16,430 bases of DNA, from assembly GCA_964383845.1 (NCBI GenBank), contig CAYLIF010000029.1, positions 1 to 16,430 on the forward strand. Direction: 5' to 3'. A program made the position numbers and the translations under genes. Source of the stretch: JAAZGD01 sp964383845 (lineage in GTDB: Bacteria; Bacillota; Clostridia; Peptostreptococcales; Anaerovoracaceae). Shown piece after piece: positions 1 through 7,229 of this stretch (position 1 is its first letter; the number at the start of each line of letters is the position of its first letter). The notes under the pieces are model-generated. The model was not told the DNA's origin. It saw only the letters and a program-made list of their open reading frames with translations, and made no database searches.

Positions 1-1412
1 GTTTTTGGATTTAGTGGATAATGTACAGGATCTTTTTTCGCAAGTCCGCCATACATCCTCTTCCAAATATAATAAAGTATAGGGCCTGACGTAATACCAA
101 TCATACCACCGATGAAGTAGTCGGTACCGTTAATAAAGAATGCTATGAAAGCAATTATGCAAGGTACTACGCAAACCACTGTTAAGAAAGGATATCCTCC
201 TGGAATCTTGAATCCACGTTCTGAATCCGGAATTCTTTTCCTAAGTATCATTGCAGATATAAATATCATTACATAAGCAGATACTAACAAGAATACGTCT
301 ATTATTACAACTGTAGTAAATGCAAATTGACATAGAATCAGGTTGACAACTGCTACAGAAAGAACTGCAATATATGGTACTCCATGCTTTTTGTCAACTT
401 TAACCAAAATTGGTGGTGCTAGATTATCTTCTGCAAGAGCAAAGAATCCTCTGGACCCTGATGCTATATAAGTATTGTAGATCGAGCATTGGGCCAGAAC
501 TGCTACTATTACGAAAAATATTCCAAAAGCAGGTCCCCAGAATGTTGCTGCTACTGTTCCATATCCCACTGAACCAGCTTCTGTTCCCCAGTTTTCCCAT
601 TGGCCTAAAGATCCTAAGCCTGCCATTGTAGGAATAATATAAACCGCCATAATTAAAGGAATTGTAATCAATGTAGCTTTTGGTATAACCTGTGGATCTT
701 TTACCTCTCCAGCTACCGTTGACATTGATTCATAACCTGAGTACATCCACATACCGATTGCTATTCCCATTCCGATATAATAAATCCAATCTCCAGCAGC
801 GATACCAGACACTCCCATAATATCGCCATCAGCTGTAAATGGAACAAATGGATTTGATCGCCAATTCATAAATCCGCAAACTGCTATCATTCCAAAAGCT
901 ACCATGACCAAGATAGATAAAATAGTGCTGACAATTCCTACGTCTCTTACACCTCGAATGTTAATATAAGTAAATATTAGTATCATTGCAACTTTAAAAA
1001 CCATTTCTTGGGTGTAAGTTAAATCCCAAGTTTGTGCTACGTATCCCCCAGCTAAAATTACATAGAGGGTGTTGTCAATGTAGATGGAAATTGTTCTCCA
1101 CCAGCCTGCCTGGAAGCCCCAGTATTCCCCTAAGGCTTCTTGGACCCACTTATAATAACCACCTTCTTGTGGTCTTGCTGATCCAAGCTCTGCGGCTACC
1201 AAGCCTAAAGGTGTGCTCCATACGAAAGGTAGTATGATAAGCATTACTAGAGTAAGCCCTGGGCCTGACTCTGGAATCATTTCTTCTATTCCATAGGCGC
1301 CGGCTGCACACAAGCAGAAAATCATAAAGACTACTGTAGATACTTTTAGATCATGTTGTTTAAGACCATGTTCTGTGCCATCTACAGCTATAGATTTCTT
1401 TTGATCGACCAT
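1..1412 (-). CDS. APC superfamily amino-acid/polyamine permease (C-terminus beyond window)
   Basis: This is an integral membrane transporter that probably moves an amino acid, amine or polyamine across the cytoplasmic membrane. The reading frame is open from an ATG at 1412 to the window edge (470 codons), so the C-terminal end is missing. An AGGAGGA ribosome site lies 8 bases upstream of the ATG. A short polar N-terminus (MVDQKKSIAVDG) is followed by a series of hydrophobic segments. The first contains the glycine-rich stretch CAAGAYGIEEM, where APC transporters have their unwound substrate-binding TM1. The block EGGYYKWVQEALGEYWGFQ and the following WW..I..YIDNTLY resemble the plant and bacterial LAT/PUT-like branch of APC carriers. 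The family call is firm from composition and motifs; the substrate is not determined. It has its own promoter and stands alone after the recR terminator. Confidence 0.85.
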   Translation of the reverse strand, partial: MVDQKKSIAVDGTEHGLKQHDLKVSTVVFMIFCLCAAGAYGIEEMIPESGPGLTLVMLIILPFVWSTPLGLVAAELGSARPQEGGYYKWVQEALGEYWGFQAGWWRTISIYIDNTLYVILAGGYVAQTWDLTYTQEMVFKVAMILIFTYINIRGVRDVGIVSTILSILVMVAFGMIAVCGFMNWRSNPFVPFTADGDIMGVSGIAAGDWIYYIGMGIAIGMWMYSGYESMSTVAGEVKDPQVIPKATLITIPLIMAVYIIPTMAGLGSLGQWENWGTEAGSVGYGTVAATFWGPAFGIFFVIVAVLAQCSIYNTYIASGSRGFFALAEDNLAPPILVKVDKKHGVPYIAVLSVAVVNLILCQFAFTTVVIIDVFLLVSAYVMIFISAMILRKRIPDSERGFKIPGGYPFLTVVCVVPCIIAFIAFFINGTDYFIGGMIGITSGPILYYIWKRMYGGLAKKDPVHYPLNPK

Positions 1413-1470
1413 TTTGTAGTTCCTCCTATTCTAGATTTTCACTTTTGAAGTAAAATATAATAACATATTT

Positions 1471-1499
1471 ATTATAGGTCACTTTAATAGGGTTAACAA
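1471..1499 (-). promoter_or_regulatory. Sigma-A-type promoter for the APC permease
   Basis: Read on the minus strand, a -35 box TTGTTA (1494-1499) and a perfect -10 box TATAAT (1471-1476) are separated by 17 bases. This predicts a transcript start near 1464 and a leader of about 50 bases before the permease ATG. No riboswitch-like structure is obvious in that leader. Confidence 0.75.
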
Positions 1500-1512
1500 C
1501 TTTTTAGGGCCA

Positions 1513-1541
1513 AGAAAAAAAGGACAGCAAGACCGTCCTTT
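1513..1541 (-). terminator. Intrinsic terminator after recR
   Basis: On the minus strand a 7-bp stem AAAGGAC/GTCCTTT with a 9-base loop is followed by a T-rich tail. It lies about 60 bases past the recR stop codon and just before the permease promoter. It therefore separates the dnaX-ybaB-recR transcript from the permease gene. Confidence 0.75.
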
Positions 1542-1598
1542 AATCGCAGCAACCTTATAACATGAGCCTCTAAATATAGTACATTTTTGCGGTTTCTT

Positions 1599-2198
1599 CT
1601 ATAGTATTCGTCGACCTTCTAAAGCTTTCATAATAGTTACTTCGTCAGTATAGTCCAAATCTCCACCCATTGGTATGCCATGAGCTATCCTTGTTACTTT
1701 AATTCCACTGGGTTTTAAGAGTCTGGCTATATACATAGCTGTTGCCTCTCCTTCGATATTTGGGTTTGTTGCTAGAATAACTTCTTCCACATCATTCTCT
1801 TGAAGCCTTACTATCAGTGATTTTAAGTTTAACTCTTCTGGTCCGATGCCGTCCATAGGTGAAATTGATCCATGTAATACGTGGTAAAGACCATGATATT
1901 CCCTGATTCTCTCAATAGAAGACACATCTTTTGGACTTTCAACAACACATATAGTTTTGTCTTCTCGCCGTTTATCTGCACAAATAGAGCAAGGCTCCTG
2001 ATCTGTAAGATTACCACAAATTTTGCAGTAAACCATGGAAGCCTTAGCTTCTAAGATTGCGTTAGCTAAAGCCTCTGCTTCTGAGTTTTCTAAAGATAGT
2101 ATATGAAATGAAAGACGCTGGGCGGTTTTAACTCCTATCCCAGGCAGCTTTGCTAATTCATTAATTAATTTTGAAAGGGGTTTAGCGTAATATTTCAT
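1599..2198 (-). CDS. recR: Recombination mediator protein RecR
   Basis: RecR acts with RecO (and RecF) to load RecA onto SSB-coated single-stranded DNA during gap repair. The 199-residue product has the normal family length and domain order. A helix-hairpin-helix lies at about 10-30 (LPGIGVKTAQRL). A four-cysteine zinc finger follows at C58, C61, C70 and C73. The Toprim domain starts near 82 (VVESPKD) and includes ATNPNIEGEATAMYI at 143-157. The C-terminal region carries GIPMGGDLDYTDEVT. The ATG lies 2 bases after the ybaB stop codon with no strong Shine-Dalgarno of its own, so translation is probably coupled. It is the last gene of the dnaX-ybaB-recR unit, an arrangement conserved in many bacteria. 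Confidence 0.97.
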   Translation of the reverse strand: MKYYAKPLSKLINELAKLPGIGVKTAQRLSFHILSLENSEAEALANAILEAKASMVYCKICGNLTDQEPCSICADKRREDKTICVVESPKDVSSIERIREYHGLYHVLHGSISPMDGIGPEELNLKSLIVRLQENDVEEVILATNPNIEGEATAMYIARLLKPSGIKVTRIAHGIPMGGDLDYTDEVTIMKALEGRRIL

Positions 2199-2200
2199 AA

Positions 2201-2551
2201 CTATAATCCAGGAATCCCTAACCCCCCAGTTATTTTATTCATTTCCTGGGTGGATATCTCTTCGATTTGTCTTAGAGCTTCATTGCTAGCAGTAAGAACT
2301 AAATCTTCTAACATTTCAATATCATCTGGATCAAATGCCTCTGGCTTTATTTCTACCTTTGTAAGTTGTCTCGCTCCATTTACAGTAACTGTAATTGCAC
2401 CGCCACCGGATGTTGCGCTGGTTTCCATTTTATCAATTTCATCTTGAACCTCGGACATTTTTTGTTGCATTGCCTGCATCTGTGCCATCTGCTTTTGCAT
2501 TGCGTTGCCACTTCCACCGGGCTTCTTTCCTGCTCTCATTCCTTTTCCCAT
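2201..2551 (-). CDS. ybaB: YbaB/EbfC family nucleoid-associated protein
   Basis: YbaB/EbfC proteins are small dimeric DNA-binding proteins associated with the nucleoid; their exact role is not settled. The 116-residue product has a basic, glycine-rich N-terminus (MGKGMRAGKKPGG). A methionine- and glutamine-rich helical segment follows at about 18-45. The conserved core GGGAITVTVNGARQLTKVEI is at about 49-68, and a helical C-terminal half ends in GLGIPGL. Its ribosome site AAAGGAG lies inside the last codons of dnaX, whose stop is 2 bases from this ATG, so the two genes are tightly coupled. The position between dnaX and recR is the classical one for this family and supports the call. The glycine-rich N-terminal extension is common in Firmicutes. 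Confidence 0.95.
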   Translation of the reverse strand: MGKGMRAGKKPGGSGNAMQKQMAQMQAMQQKMSEVQDEIDKMETSATSGGGAITVTVNGARQLTKVEIKPEAFDPDDIEMLEDLVLTASNEALRQIEEISTQEMNKITGGLGIPGL

Positions 2552-2553
2552 CT

Positions 2554-4140
2554 TTATTCTCCTTTATAATCAATTTCTACTGCTATATCTTTAAAACTCT
2601 GCTCAACTTCTTTTTTTGTTGCCTCTGCTGATGTCAACTGTTCTTTAGCTAGGTCTTTACCACGTAACCTTGCAACTATAGATTTTCTTGATCCAGTAAG
2701 ATCTTCCAAAGTAGATGCTATAAGCTCTTTGTTATCTTCGATTCTACAAAGTAAAAAATCTGTATCTGCTTGAATTACAACACATTCTTCATCAACCTGA
2801 CAAATGCTAGTCGCTCCTTTGGCAACTCTGAATGTAGCTTTTTCTTTTATTATACAGTCCATGGTATTTTCCCAAAGTTCGTCTAGCGGGAGATTTACTT
2901 TGCTTGCATCAACTGCATCAACTGCATCAACATCAGCATCACTTTTTTTTGGGTTATCCTCTGGGTTTACAATTTTTTTATCCTGGGGTTTTGCTGTAGG
3001 CTTTCTTTTATAGTCTTGGCTTTTAAATTGCTTCTCGGACACTGTATTTCCTTCCTCACTCTCAGGTCTTGTAAGTTTAATACAGGCAACTTCCAATAAG
3101 ATTCTTGGTTGGGTGGAATACCTAGCGTCTAGGTTTGCTTTTGAAAACTCTATTATCCCTCGACTAATCTCTTCAGCATCCAAAGTTCTTCCTTGCTCTT
3201 TGATTCTTTCCACATTCTCAATAGACATATTCAACAAGTTCTCAGGATTATCAATAAATTGAGTGATTAGCAGTCCACGATAGTGGGATACAAGATCTTT
3301 TATTAATTGTCGCGCATCTCTTCCTTCTTGTAGTAGATCGTCGATACCCAAAAATATTCCTTTGATATTTCCTGATTGAATATGCTGGGACAGTTGGATA
3401 AGAGAGTCTTGATTTGTTGCCCCCAATAGCTCCAATACATCCTCTCTGGTTAAGGTCTTGGCGCCTCCAGCTAAAATTTGATCTAGTATTGATAAACCAT
3501 CTCTTACGGAACCATCTGCATTACTGGCAATAAGTTTTATTCCAGATAATTCTGCTTTAACATTTCGTTCAGCACAGATCTCCATCATGCGATTTTCTAG
3601 TATTTTTTCTGGAATCCTTTTAAAATCTAACCGCATGCACCTAGATAACACTGTAGCAGGCAATTTGTTTGGCTCAGTTGTTGCTAGAATAAACATTACA
3701 TTTTCAGGTGGCTCTTCCAGTGTTTTTAACAAGGCATTAAAAGCCTCCGTAGACAACATATGCACCTCATCAATTATATAGACTTTTCGTCGTCCAAGAG
3801 CTGGAGGATATTTTACACTCTCTCTAAGCTCTCTTATATTATCTATGCCCCTATTACTGGCTGCATCTATCTCTATCACATCAACGAAGGTGCCTTTTCG
3901 GACGCTCTCGCAGTTAGAACAGCTACCACAGGGCCTTTCACCCTCACCAATGCAATTGACCCCCTTAGCCAATAATCGTGCCGTAGTGGTTTTTCCCGTT
4001 CCTCTTGTTCCACAAAACAAATAAGCATGGCTAACCCTATCGTTGCCAAGCTGATTTTTTAGTATCTTTATAATATGTTCCTGCCCTAGAAGGTCAGAAA
4101 AAACCTCAGGTCTCAGGGTACGATATAATGCCTGATACAT
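2554..4140 (-). CDS. dnaX: DNA polymerase III subunit tau/gamma (clamp loader)
   Basis: DnaX is the AAA+ motor of the clamp loader that places the beta sliding clamp on DNA and organises the replisome. I take the ATG at 4140 (MYQALYRTLRPEVF, the usual family N-terminus), preceded by GGAGGG, giving 528 residues. The same frame stays open upstream to 4296, but that stretch is the SRP RNA gene. Visible motifs are Walker A GTRGTGKT (44-51), zinc-module cysteines C63, C71, C74 and C77, Walker B YIIDEVH (121-127), sensor-1 ATTEPNKLP (153-161) and the SRC motif (166-168). The collar domain ends before about residue 370. A lysine-rich, acidic linker follows, then a tau-type C-terminal domain. The linker contains an A8 run where a -1 slip would stop at once, leaving a gamma-length product of about 400 residues. 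Confidence 0.96.
   Translation of the reverse strand: MYQALYRTLRPEVFSDLLGQEHIIKILKNQLGNDRVSHAYLFCGTRGTGKTTTARLLAKGVNCIGEGERPCGSCSNCESVRKGTFVDVIEIDAASNRGIDNIRELRESVKYPPALGRRKVYIIDEVHMLSTEAFNALLKTLEEPPENVMFILATTEPNKLPATVLSRCMRLDFKRIPEKILENRMMEICAERNVKAELSGIKLIASNADGSVRDGLSILDQILAGGAKTLTREDVLELLGATNQDSLIQLSQHIQSGNIKGIFLGIDDLLQEGRDARQLIKDLVSHYRGLLITQFIDNPENLLNMSIENVERIKEQGRTLDAEEISRGIIEFSKANLDARYSTQPRILLEVACIKLTRPESEEGNTVSEKQFKSQDYKRKPTAKPQDKKIVNPEDNPKKSDADVDAVDAVDASKVNLPLDELWENTMDCIIKEKATFRVAKGATSICQVDEECVVIQADTDFLLCRIEDNKELIASTLEDLTGSRKSIVARLRGKDLAKEQLTSAEATKKEVEQSFKDIAVEIDYKGE
2905..2931 (-). repeat. Three tandem 9-bp repeats in the dnaX linker
   Basis: Three perfect copies of GTTGATGCA (minus strand) encode Val-Asp-Ala three times in the unstructured linker between the DnaX collar and the C-terminal domain. 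Because the unit is a multiple of three, copy-number change would keep the frame. The repeat starts 12 bases downstream of the A8 run. Confidence 0.9.
2943..2950 (-). other. Candidate -1 slippery site (A8) in dnaX
   Basis: On the minus strand the coding sequence reads CCA AAA AAA AGT GAT. The zero-frame heptamer A AAA AAA allows -1 re-pairing of both codons. The shifted frame then reads AAG TGA, ending after one more lysine at about residue 400. A Shine-Dalgarno-like AGAGGA lies 6 bases before the A run, recalling the stimulator in the Escherichia coli dnaX frameshift. I do not see a clear downstream stem-loop. Alternatively RNA polymerase could slip on the A8 run, as described for Thermus dnaX. 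The signal is suggestive, not proven. Confidence 0.45.
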
Positions 4141-4163
4141 GGTCCCTCCATTAAATAACAAAA

Positions 4164-4315
4164 TGCCCTTGGATAGCACCACCGGGTATTGGAGAAGGCT
4201 TTGCTGCGGCACATAAGAGCTTCCGCTTATTGCTGCTTCCTTCCGGACCTGACAAGATTCACAGAGTCCCATTGCGCAGGACCCAAACCAAACCAAGCGG
4301 CGCTATCCAAGGGCA
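4164..4315 (-). ncRNA. ffs: Signal recognition particle RNA (small bacterial type)
   Basis: This is the RNA of the signal recognition particle, which binds Ffh and targets nascent membrane proteins to FtsY and the Sec translocon. The diagnostic apical hairpin is at 4232-4253: minus-strand GTCAGGTCC, GGAA tetraloop, GGAAGCAGC. The ends are closed by a perfect 14-bp helix, TGCCCTTGGATAGC (4302-4315) with its complement (4164-4177). Further pairing (CTGCG/CGCAG) lies inside. The length is about 152-159 nt if transcription starts near 4322. That is longer than the 114-nt E. coli RNA but too short for the roughly 270-nt Bacillus type with an Alu domain. It lies directly upstream of dnaX, as scr does in Bacillus. 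After the closing helix the RNA continues into TTTTGTTATTT, so the 3' end is probably near 4155-4164. Confidence 0.93.
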
Positions 4316-4328
4316 ATTCACTTTCTTA

Positions 4329-4357
4329 ATTATAGCGATTATACATATACCCGTCAA
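4329..4357 (-). promoter_or_regulatory. Strong promoter for SRP RNA and dnaX
   Basis: The minus strand has -35 TTGACG (4352-4357), a 17-base spacer and a perfect -10 TATAAT (4329-4334). The predicted start near 4322 is about 7 bases before the closing helix of the SRP RNA, as expected for a stable-RNA gene. The -35 box starts 3 bases beyond the leuB stop codon (4361-4363). Confidence 0.85.
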
Positions 4358-4360
4358 GGG

Positions 4361-5431
4361 TTAAAGGGCTTTAACAACTCTGTCTCCCGCTTCCTCTGTT
4401 CCAATAGATGTTTTTCCGGGACTCATTATGTCTACTGTACGATACCCAGAAGCAAGTACAGCCTTTACAGCATCCTCAATGTCATCTGCCTCTTTGGGAA
4501 GGTTCAAAGTATAACGAAGCATCATAGCAAGGGACAAAATTGTTGCAAAGGGATTTGCCATATCTTTACCTGCTAAGTCAGGGGCTGAGCCATGTATAGG
4601 TTCGTACATCCCAAAATTTCCTAGACCAAGGCTGGCTGATGGCAACATTCCAATGCTTCCAGTTATTTGGCTGGCTTCATCTGAAAGTATGTCTCCAAAA
4701 ATATTATTGGTTAGAATAACGTCAAATTGTTTGGGGTCACGAATTATTTGCATAGCCGCATTATCAACATACATATTTTCAAGTACTACCTGGGGATAGT
4801 CTTTGCCAACTTCATCAACTACTCTTCTCCATAGTCTTGAGCTCTCTAAAACATTTGCTTTGTCAACACTAGCTACTTTCTTGCTCCTCTTTTGGGCCAT
4901 ATCAAAAGCAACTACAGCTATTCTTCTCACTTCTTCTTCAGCATATTGTTCTACATCGTAGGCTGCAAGACCTAATTCAGTTTGCTTGAAACCTTTTTCT
5001 CCAAAATATATCCCTCCCGTCAACTCTCTAACTACTAATAGTTCTAAGCCACCCTCTACTATTTCACTTTTTAATGGGCAGGCTTCAGCCAATTCGTCAA
5101 ATAACAGGGCTGGCCTCAAATTTGCAAAAAGGCCTAGTTCTTTTCTCAAGCCCAAAAGTGCCCTTTCTGGACGTTGATCTCCTGGAAGGTTATCCCATTT
5201 CCAACCACCAACTGCCCCTAAAAGAACGGCGTCGCTGTCTTTGCATGCTGATATAGTTTCTTCTGGTAGGCAGTTTCCTTTTTCATCTATTGCACATCCT
5301 CCTGCTAAAAGATTTGTGCATGTAAAAGAATGTCCATATTTTGTTTCTATTTTTTCCATGACCTTCAGCCCTTGTCTAACTACTTCGGGGCCAATTCCAT
5401 CTCCTGGTATCACTGCAATATTATAATCCAC
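4361..5431 (-). CDS. leuB: 3-isopropylmalate dehydrogenase
   Basis: LeuB oxidises (2R,3S)-3-isopropylmalate with NAD+ to 2-isopropyl-3-oxosuccinate, which loses CO2 to give 2-ketoisocaproate. The 356-residue length is normal. Motifs include IPGDGIGPEV (8-17), LRKELGLFANLRP (95-107, substrate-binding arginines), RELTGGIYFG (135-144), the family signature starting NNIFGDILSDEASQ at 242, and EPIHGSAPDLAGK (277-289, the NAD-binding region). The start codon is GTG, 6 bases after the leuD stop; only a weak AAAAGG site overlaps the end of leuD, which implies translational coupling. It is the last gene of the leuACDB operon. No intrinsic terminator is visible after its stop codon; the SRP RNA promoter follows immediately. 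Confidence 0.97.
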   Translation of the reverse strand: MDYNIAVIPGDGIGPEVVRQGLKVMEKIETKYGHSFTCTNLLAGGCAIDEKGNCLPEETISACKDSDAVLLGAVGGWKWDNLPGDQRPERALLGLRKELGLFANLRPALLFDELAEACPLKSEIVEGGLELLVVRELTGGIYFGEKGFKQTELGLAAYDVEQYAEEEVRRIAVVAFDMAQKRSKKVASVDKANVLESSRLWRRVVDEVGKDYPQVVLENMYVDNAAMQIIRDPKQFDVILTNNIFGDILSDEASQITGSIGMLPSASLGLGNFGMYEPIHGSAPDLAGKDMANPFATILSLAMMLRYTLNLPKEADDIEDAVKAVLASGYRTVDIMSPGKTSIGTEEAGDRVVKAL

Positions 5432-5437
5432 TTCTTG

Positions 5438-5920
5438 TTACCTTTTAGCTTTAAGCAAGCCACCTTTCCCTATTATATTCTTTATAAATTCCGGGAATGC
5501 TGTCCCTTGATAAGTTTCTCCCTTTGTATGGTTGGTTATTTCTCCAGTATCAAAATTTACTGAAACCTCATCTCCTGCTTCTATCTTTTCTCCAGCTTCT
5601 AAGGATTCAATAATAGGAAGACCTATATTGATTGCGTTACGGTAAAAAATTCTTGCAAATGTTTTTGCGATTACCACAGATATTCCAGACTCCTTTATTA
5701 CCATAGGGGCATGTTCTCTAGAGGATCCACATCCAAAGTTAAATCCTCCAACCATAATATCTCCTTGTCTCACATTCTTTATGAACTCGGAATCTATATC
5801 TTCCATACAATGCTGAGCCAGTTCTTTTTTGTCTGAGATACTTAGGTATCTTGCAGGGATTATTACGTCTGTGTCTACATTATCACCATATCTGTGAGTT
5901 TTTCCTTTAACCTGATTCAT
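5438..5920 (-). CDS. leuD: 3-isopropylmalate dehydratase small subunit
   Basis: LeuD is the swivelling subunit that pairs with LeuC to isomerise 2-isopropylmalate to 3-isopropylmalate through an aconitase-like mechanism. The 160-residue product belongs to the short LeuD type found with the roughly 420-residue LeuC. Recognisable segments are YGDNVDTDVIIPARYL (11-26), GGFNFGCGSSREHAP (58-72, the hallmark substrate-contact loop) and FARIFYRNAINIGLP. It starts at an ATG preceded by CTGGAG, 43 bases after leuC. A long/short subunit mismatch would argue against a working pair, but here both subunits are of the short type, so a normal heterodimer is expected. Confidence 0.97.
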   Translation of the reverse strand: MNQVKGKTHRYGDNVDTDVIIPARYLSISDKKELAQHCMEDIDSEFIKNVRQGDIMVGGFNFGCGSSREHAPMVIKESGISVVIAKTFARIFYRNAINIGLPIIESLEAGEKIEAGDEVSVNFDTGEITNHTKGETYQGTAFPEFIKNIIGKGGLLKAKR

Positions 5921-5963
5921 TTTTTATCTCCAGTCTTTATTTATATTTCTAGCTATCAAATTT

Positions 5964-7211
5964 TTATAGGGTTATCTTTCCTGCAATGGCGGAGGCTGCC
6001 GCTACGGCTGGGCCTGTAAGGTATATTTCGGATTTTGTATGCCCCATACGGCCTACAAAGTTTCTGTTGGTAGTGGCAACACACCTCTCACCTTCGGCCA
6101 AGATTCCCATATACCCTCCTAAGCAAGGCCCACATGTAGGAGTAGAAATAACGCAACCTGCATCAATAAATATTTCTGCGTAGCCAAGACGCATACAGTC
6201 TTTATAAACTTGCTGGGTGGCTGGGATAATAATTGTTCTAACTCTTGGGTGAACTCTCTTACCTTTAAGTATCTTTGCTGCAATAGCCATGTCCGATATA
6301 CGTCCGTTGGTACAGGATCCAATAACAACTTGATCTATCTCTATATCTCCTACTTCTTCAATAGACTTTGTATTTTCCGGAAGATGAGGATAGGCAACTT
6401 TTGGTCTAATAGAGCTAAGGTCAATGTCTATGGTTTTTTCATAAACAGCATTTTCATCAGCCACATATTTTTTATAGGGTCTTTTCACCCTACCCTCGAT
6501 ATAGCTTTCTGTGATTTCATCAACAGGGAAAATTCCATTCTTAGCCCCTGCCTCAATAACCATATTTGCAATACAAAAGCGGTCATCCATAGACAAGTTC
6601 TTTACGCCGGGCCCTGTAAATTCCATGGATTTGTATAAGGCTCCGTCAACACCTATCACGCCAATTATATGTAGGATTACGTCTTTACCTCCAACATTAG
6701 AATCAAGTTCACCAGTAAGGTTAAATTTAATAGCTGATGGCACTTTAAACCAGGCTTTGCCTGTAGCCATTCCCGCTGCCATGTCAGTACTTCCTATCCC
6801 TGTAGAAAAGGCTCCTAGTGCCCCGTAAGTACAGGTATGGGAGTCTGCCCCAATAATCACTTCTCCTGGTCCTACAAGCCCCTTTTCAGGCAGTAGCACG
6901 TGCTCGATACCCATGTCACCAACGTCATAGAAATTAACAATTCCATGTTTGCTGGCAAAATCCCTACAAATTTTACATTGAGTGGCTGCTTGTATATCTT
7001 TATTGGGAACAAAGTGATCCATAACCATGGATATTTTTTCTTTATCAAAAATCTCTTGAAAACCATTTTCTTCAAACTCTCTGATGGCAACAGGAGAAGT
7101 TATGTCATTCCCAAGCACCATATCTAAAGAGGCTTCAATAAGTTGCCCCTCCTTTACCTCTTCTAAGCCTGCATGTGCAGCTAATATCTTTTGAGTCATG
7201 GTCATAGCCAT
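5964..7211 (-). CDS. leuC: 3-isopropylmalate dehydratase large subunit
   Basis: LeuC is the iron-sulfur catalytic subunit of isopropylmalate isomerase. The 415-residue product is the short form widespread in Clostridia, Thermotogae and archaea, not the roughly 466-residue E. coli form. The three cysteines that hold the [4Fe-4S] cluster are visible: C300 in GSCTNG, and C360 and C363 in TPTCGPCLGG. Other conserved parts are MDHFVPNKD (64-72), GADSHTCTYGALG (121-133) and NRNFVGRMGH (382-391). The first ATG is chosen because AAGGAG lies 10 bases upstream; methionines 3 and 5 are later alternatives. It follows leuA by 18 bases. Homoaconitase-like paralogues share this form, but the leu neighbours settle the role. 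Confidence 0.96.
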   Translation of the reverse strand: MAMTMTQKILAAHAGLEEVKEGQLIEASLDMVLGNDITSPVAIREFEENGFQEIFDKEKISMVMDHFVPNKDIQAATQCKICRDFASKHGIVNFYDVGDMGIEHVLLPEKGLVGPGEVIIGADSHTCTYGALGAFSTGIGSTDMAAGMATGKAWFKVPSAIKFNLTGELDSNVGGKDVILHIIGVIGVDGALYKSMEFTGPGVKNLSMDDRFCIANMVIEAGAKNGIFPVDEITESYIEGRVKRPYKKYVADENAVYEKTIDIDLSSIRPKVAYPHLPENTKSIEEVGDIEIDQVVIGSCTNGRISDMAIAAKILKGKRVHPRVRTIIIPATQQVYKDCMRLGYAEIFIDAGCVISTPTCGPCLGGYMGILAEGERCVATTNRNFVGRMGHTKSEIYLTGPAVAAASAIAGKITL

Positions 7212-7229
7212 AATAGTAGTTCTCCTTCC

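Noticed and set aside
2905..2931. CRISPR-like tandem repeat
   Set aside because: Three 9-bp units without spacers, within coding sequence; a codon repeat, not an array.
4141..4296. In-frame upstream extension of dnaX (52 extra residues beginning MVWFGSC)
   Set aside because: This stretch is the SRP RNA gene, with its diagnostic hairpin and closing helix. The family N-terminus MYQALYRTLRP has its own ribosome site at 4144-4149.
6210..6638. 142-codon plus-strand frame inside leuC
   Set aside because: It is antisense to a fully conserved leuC reading frame, has no family resemblance and no ribosome site.
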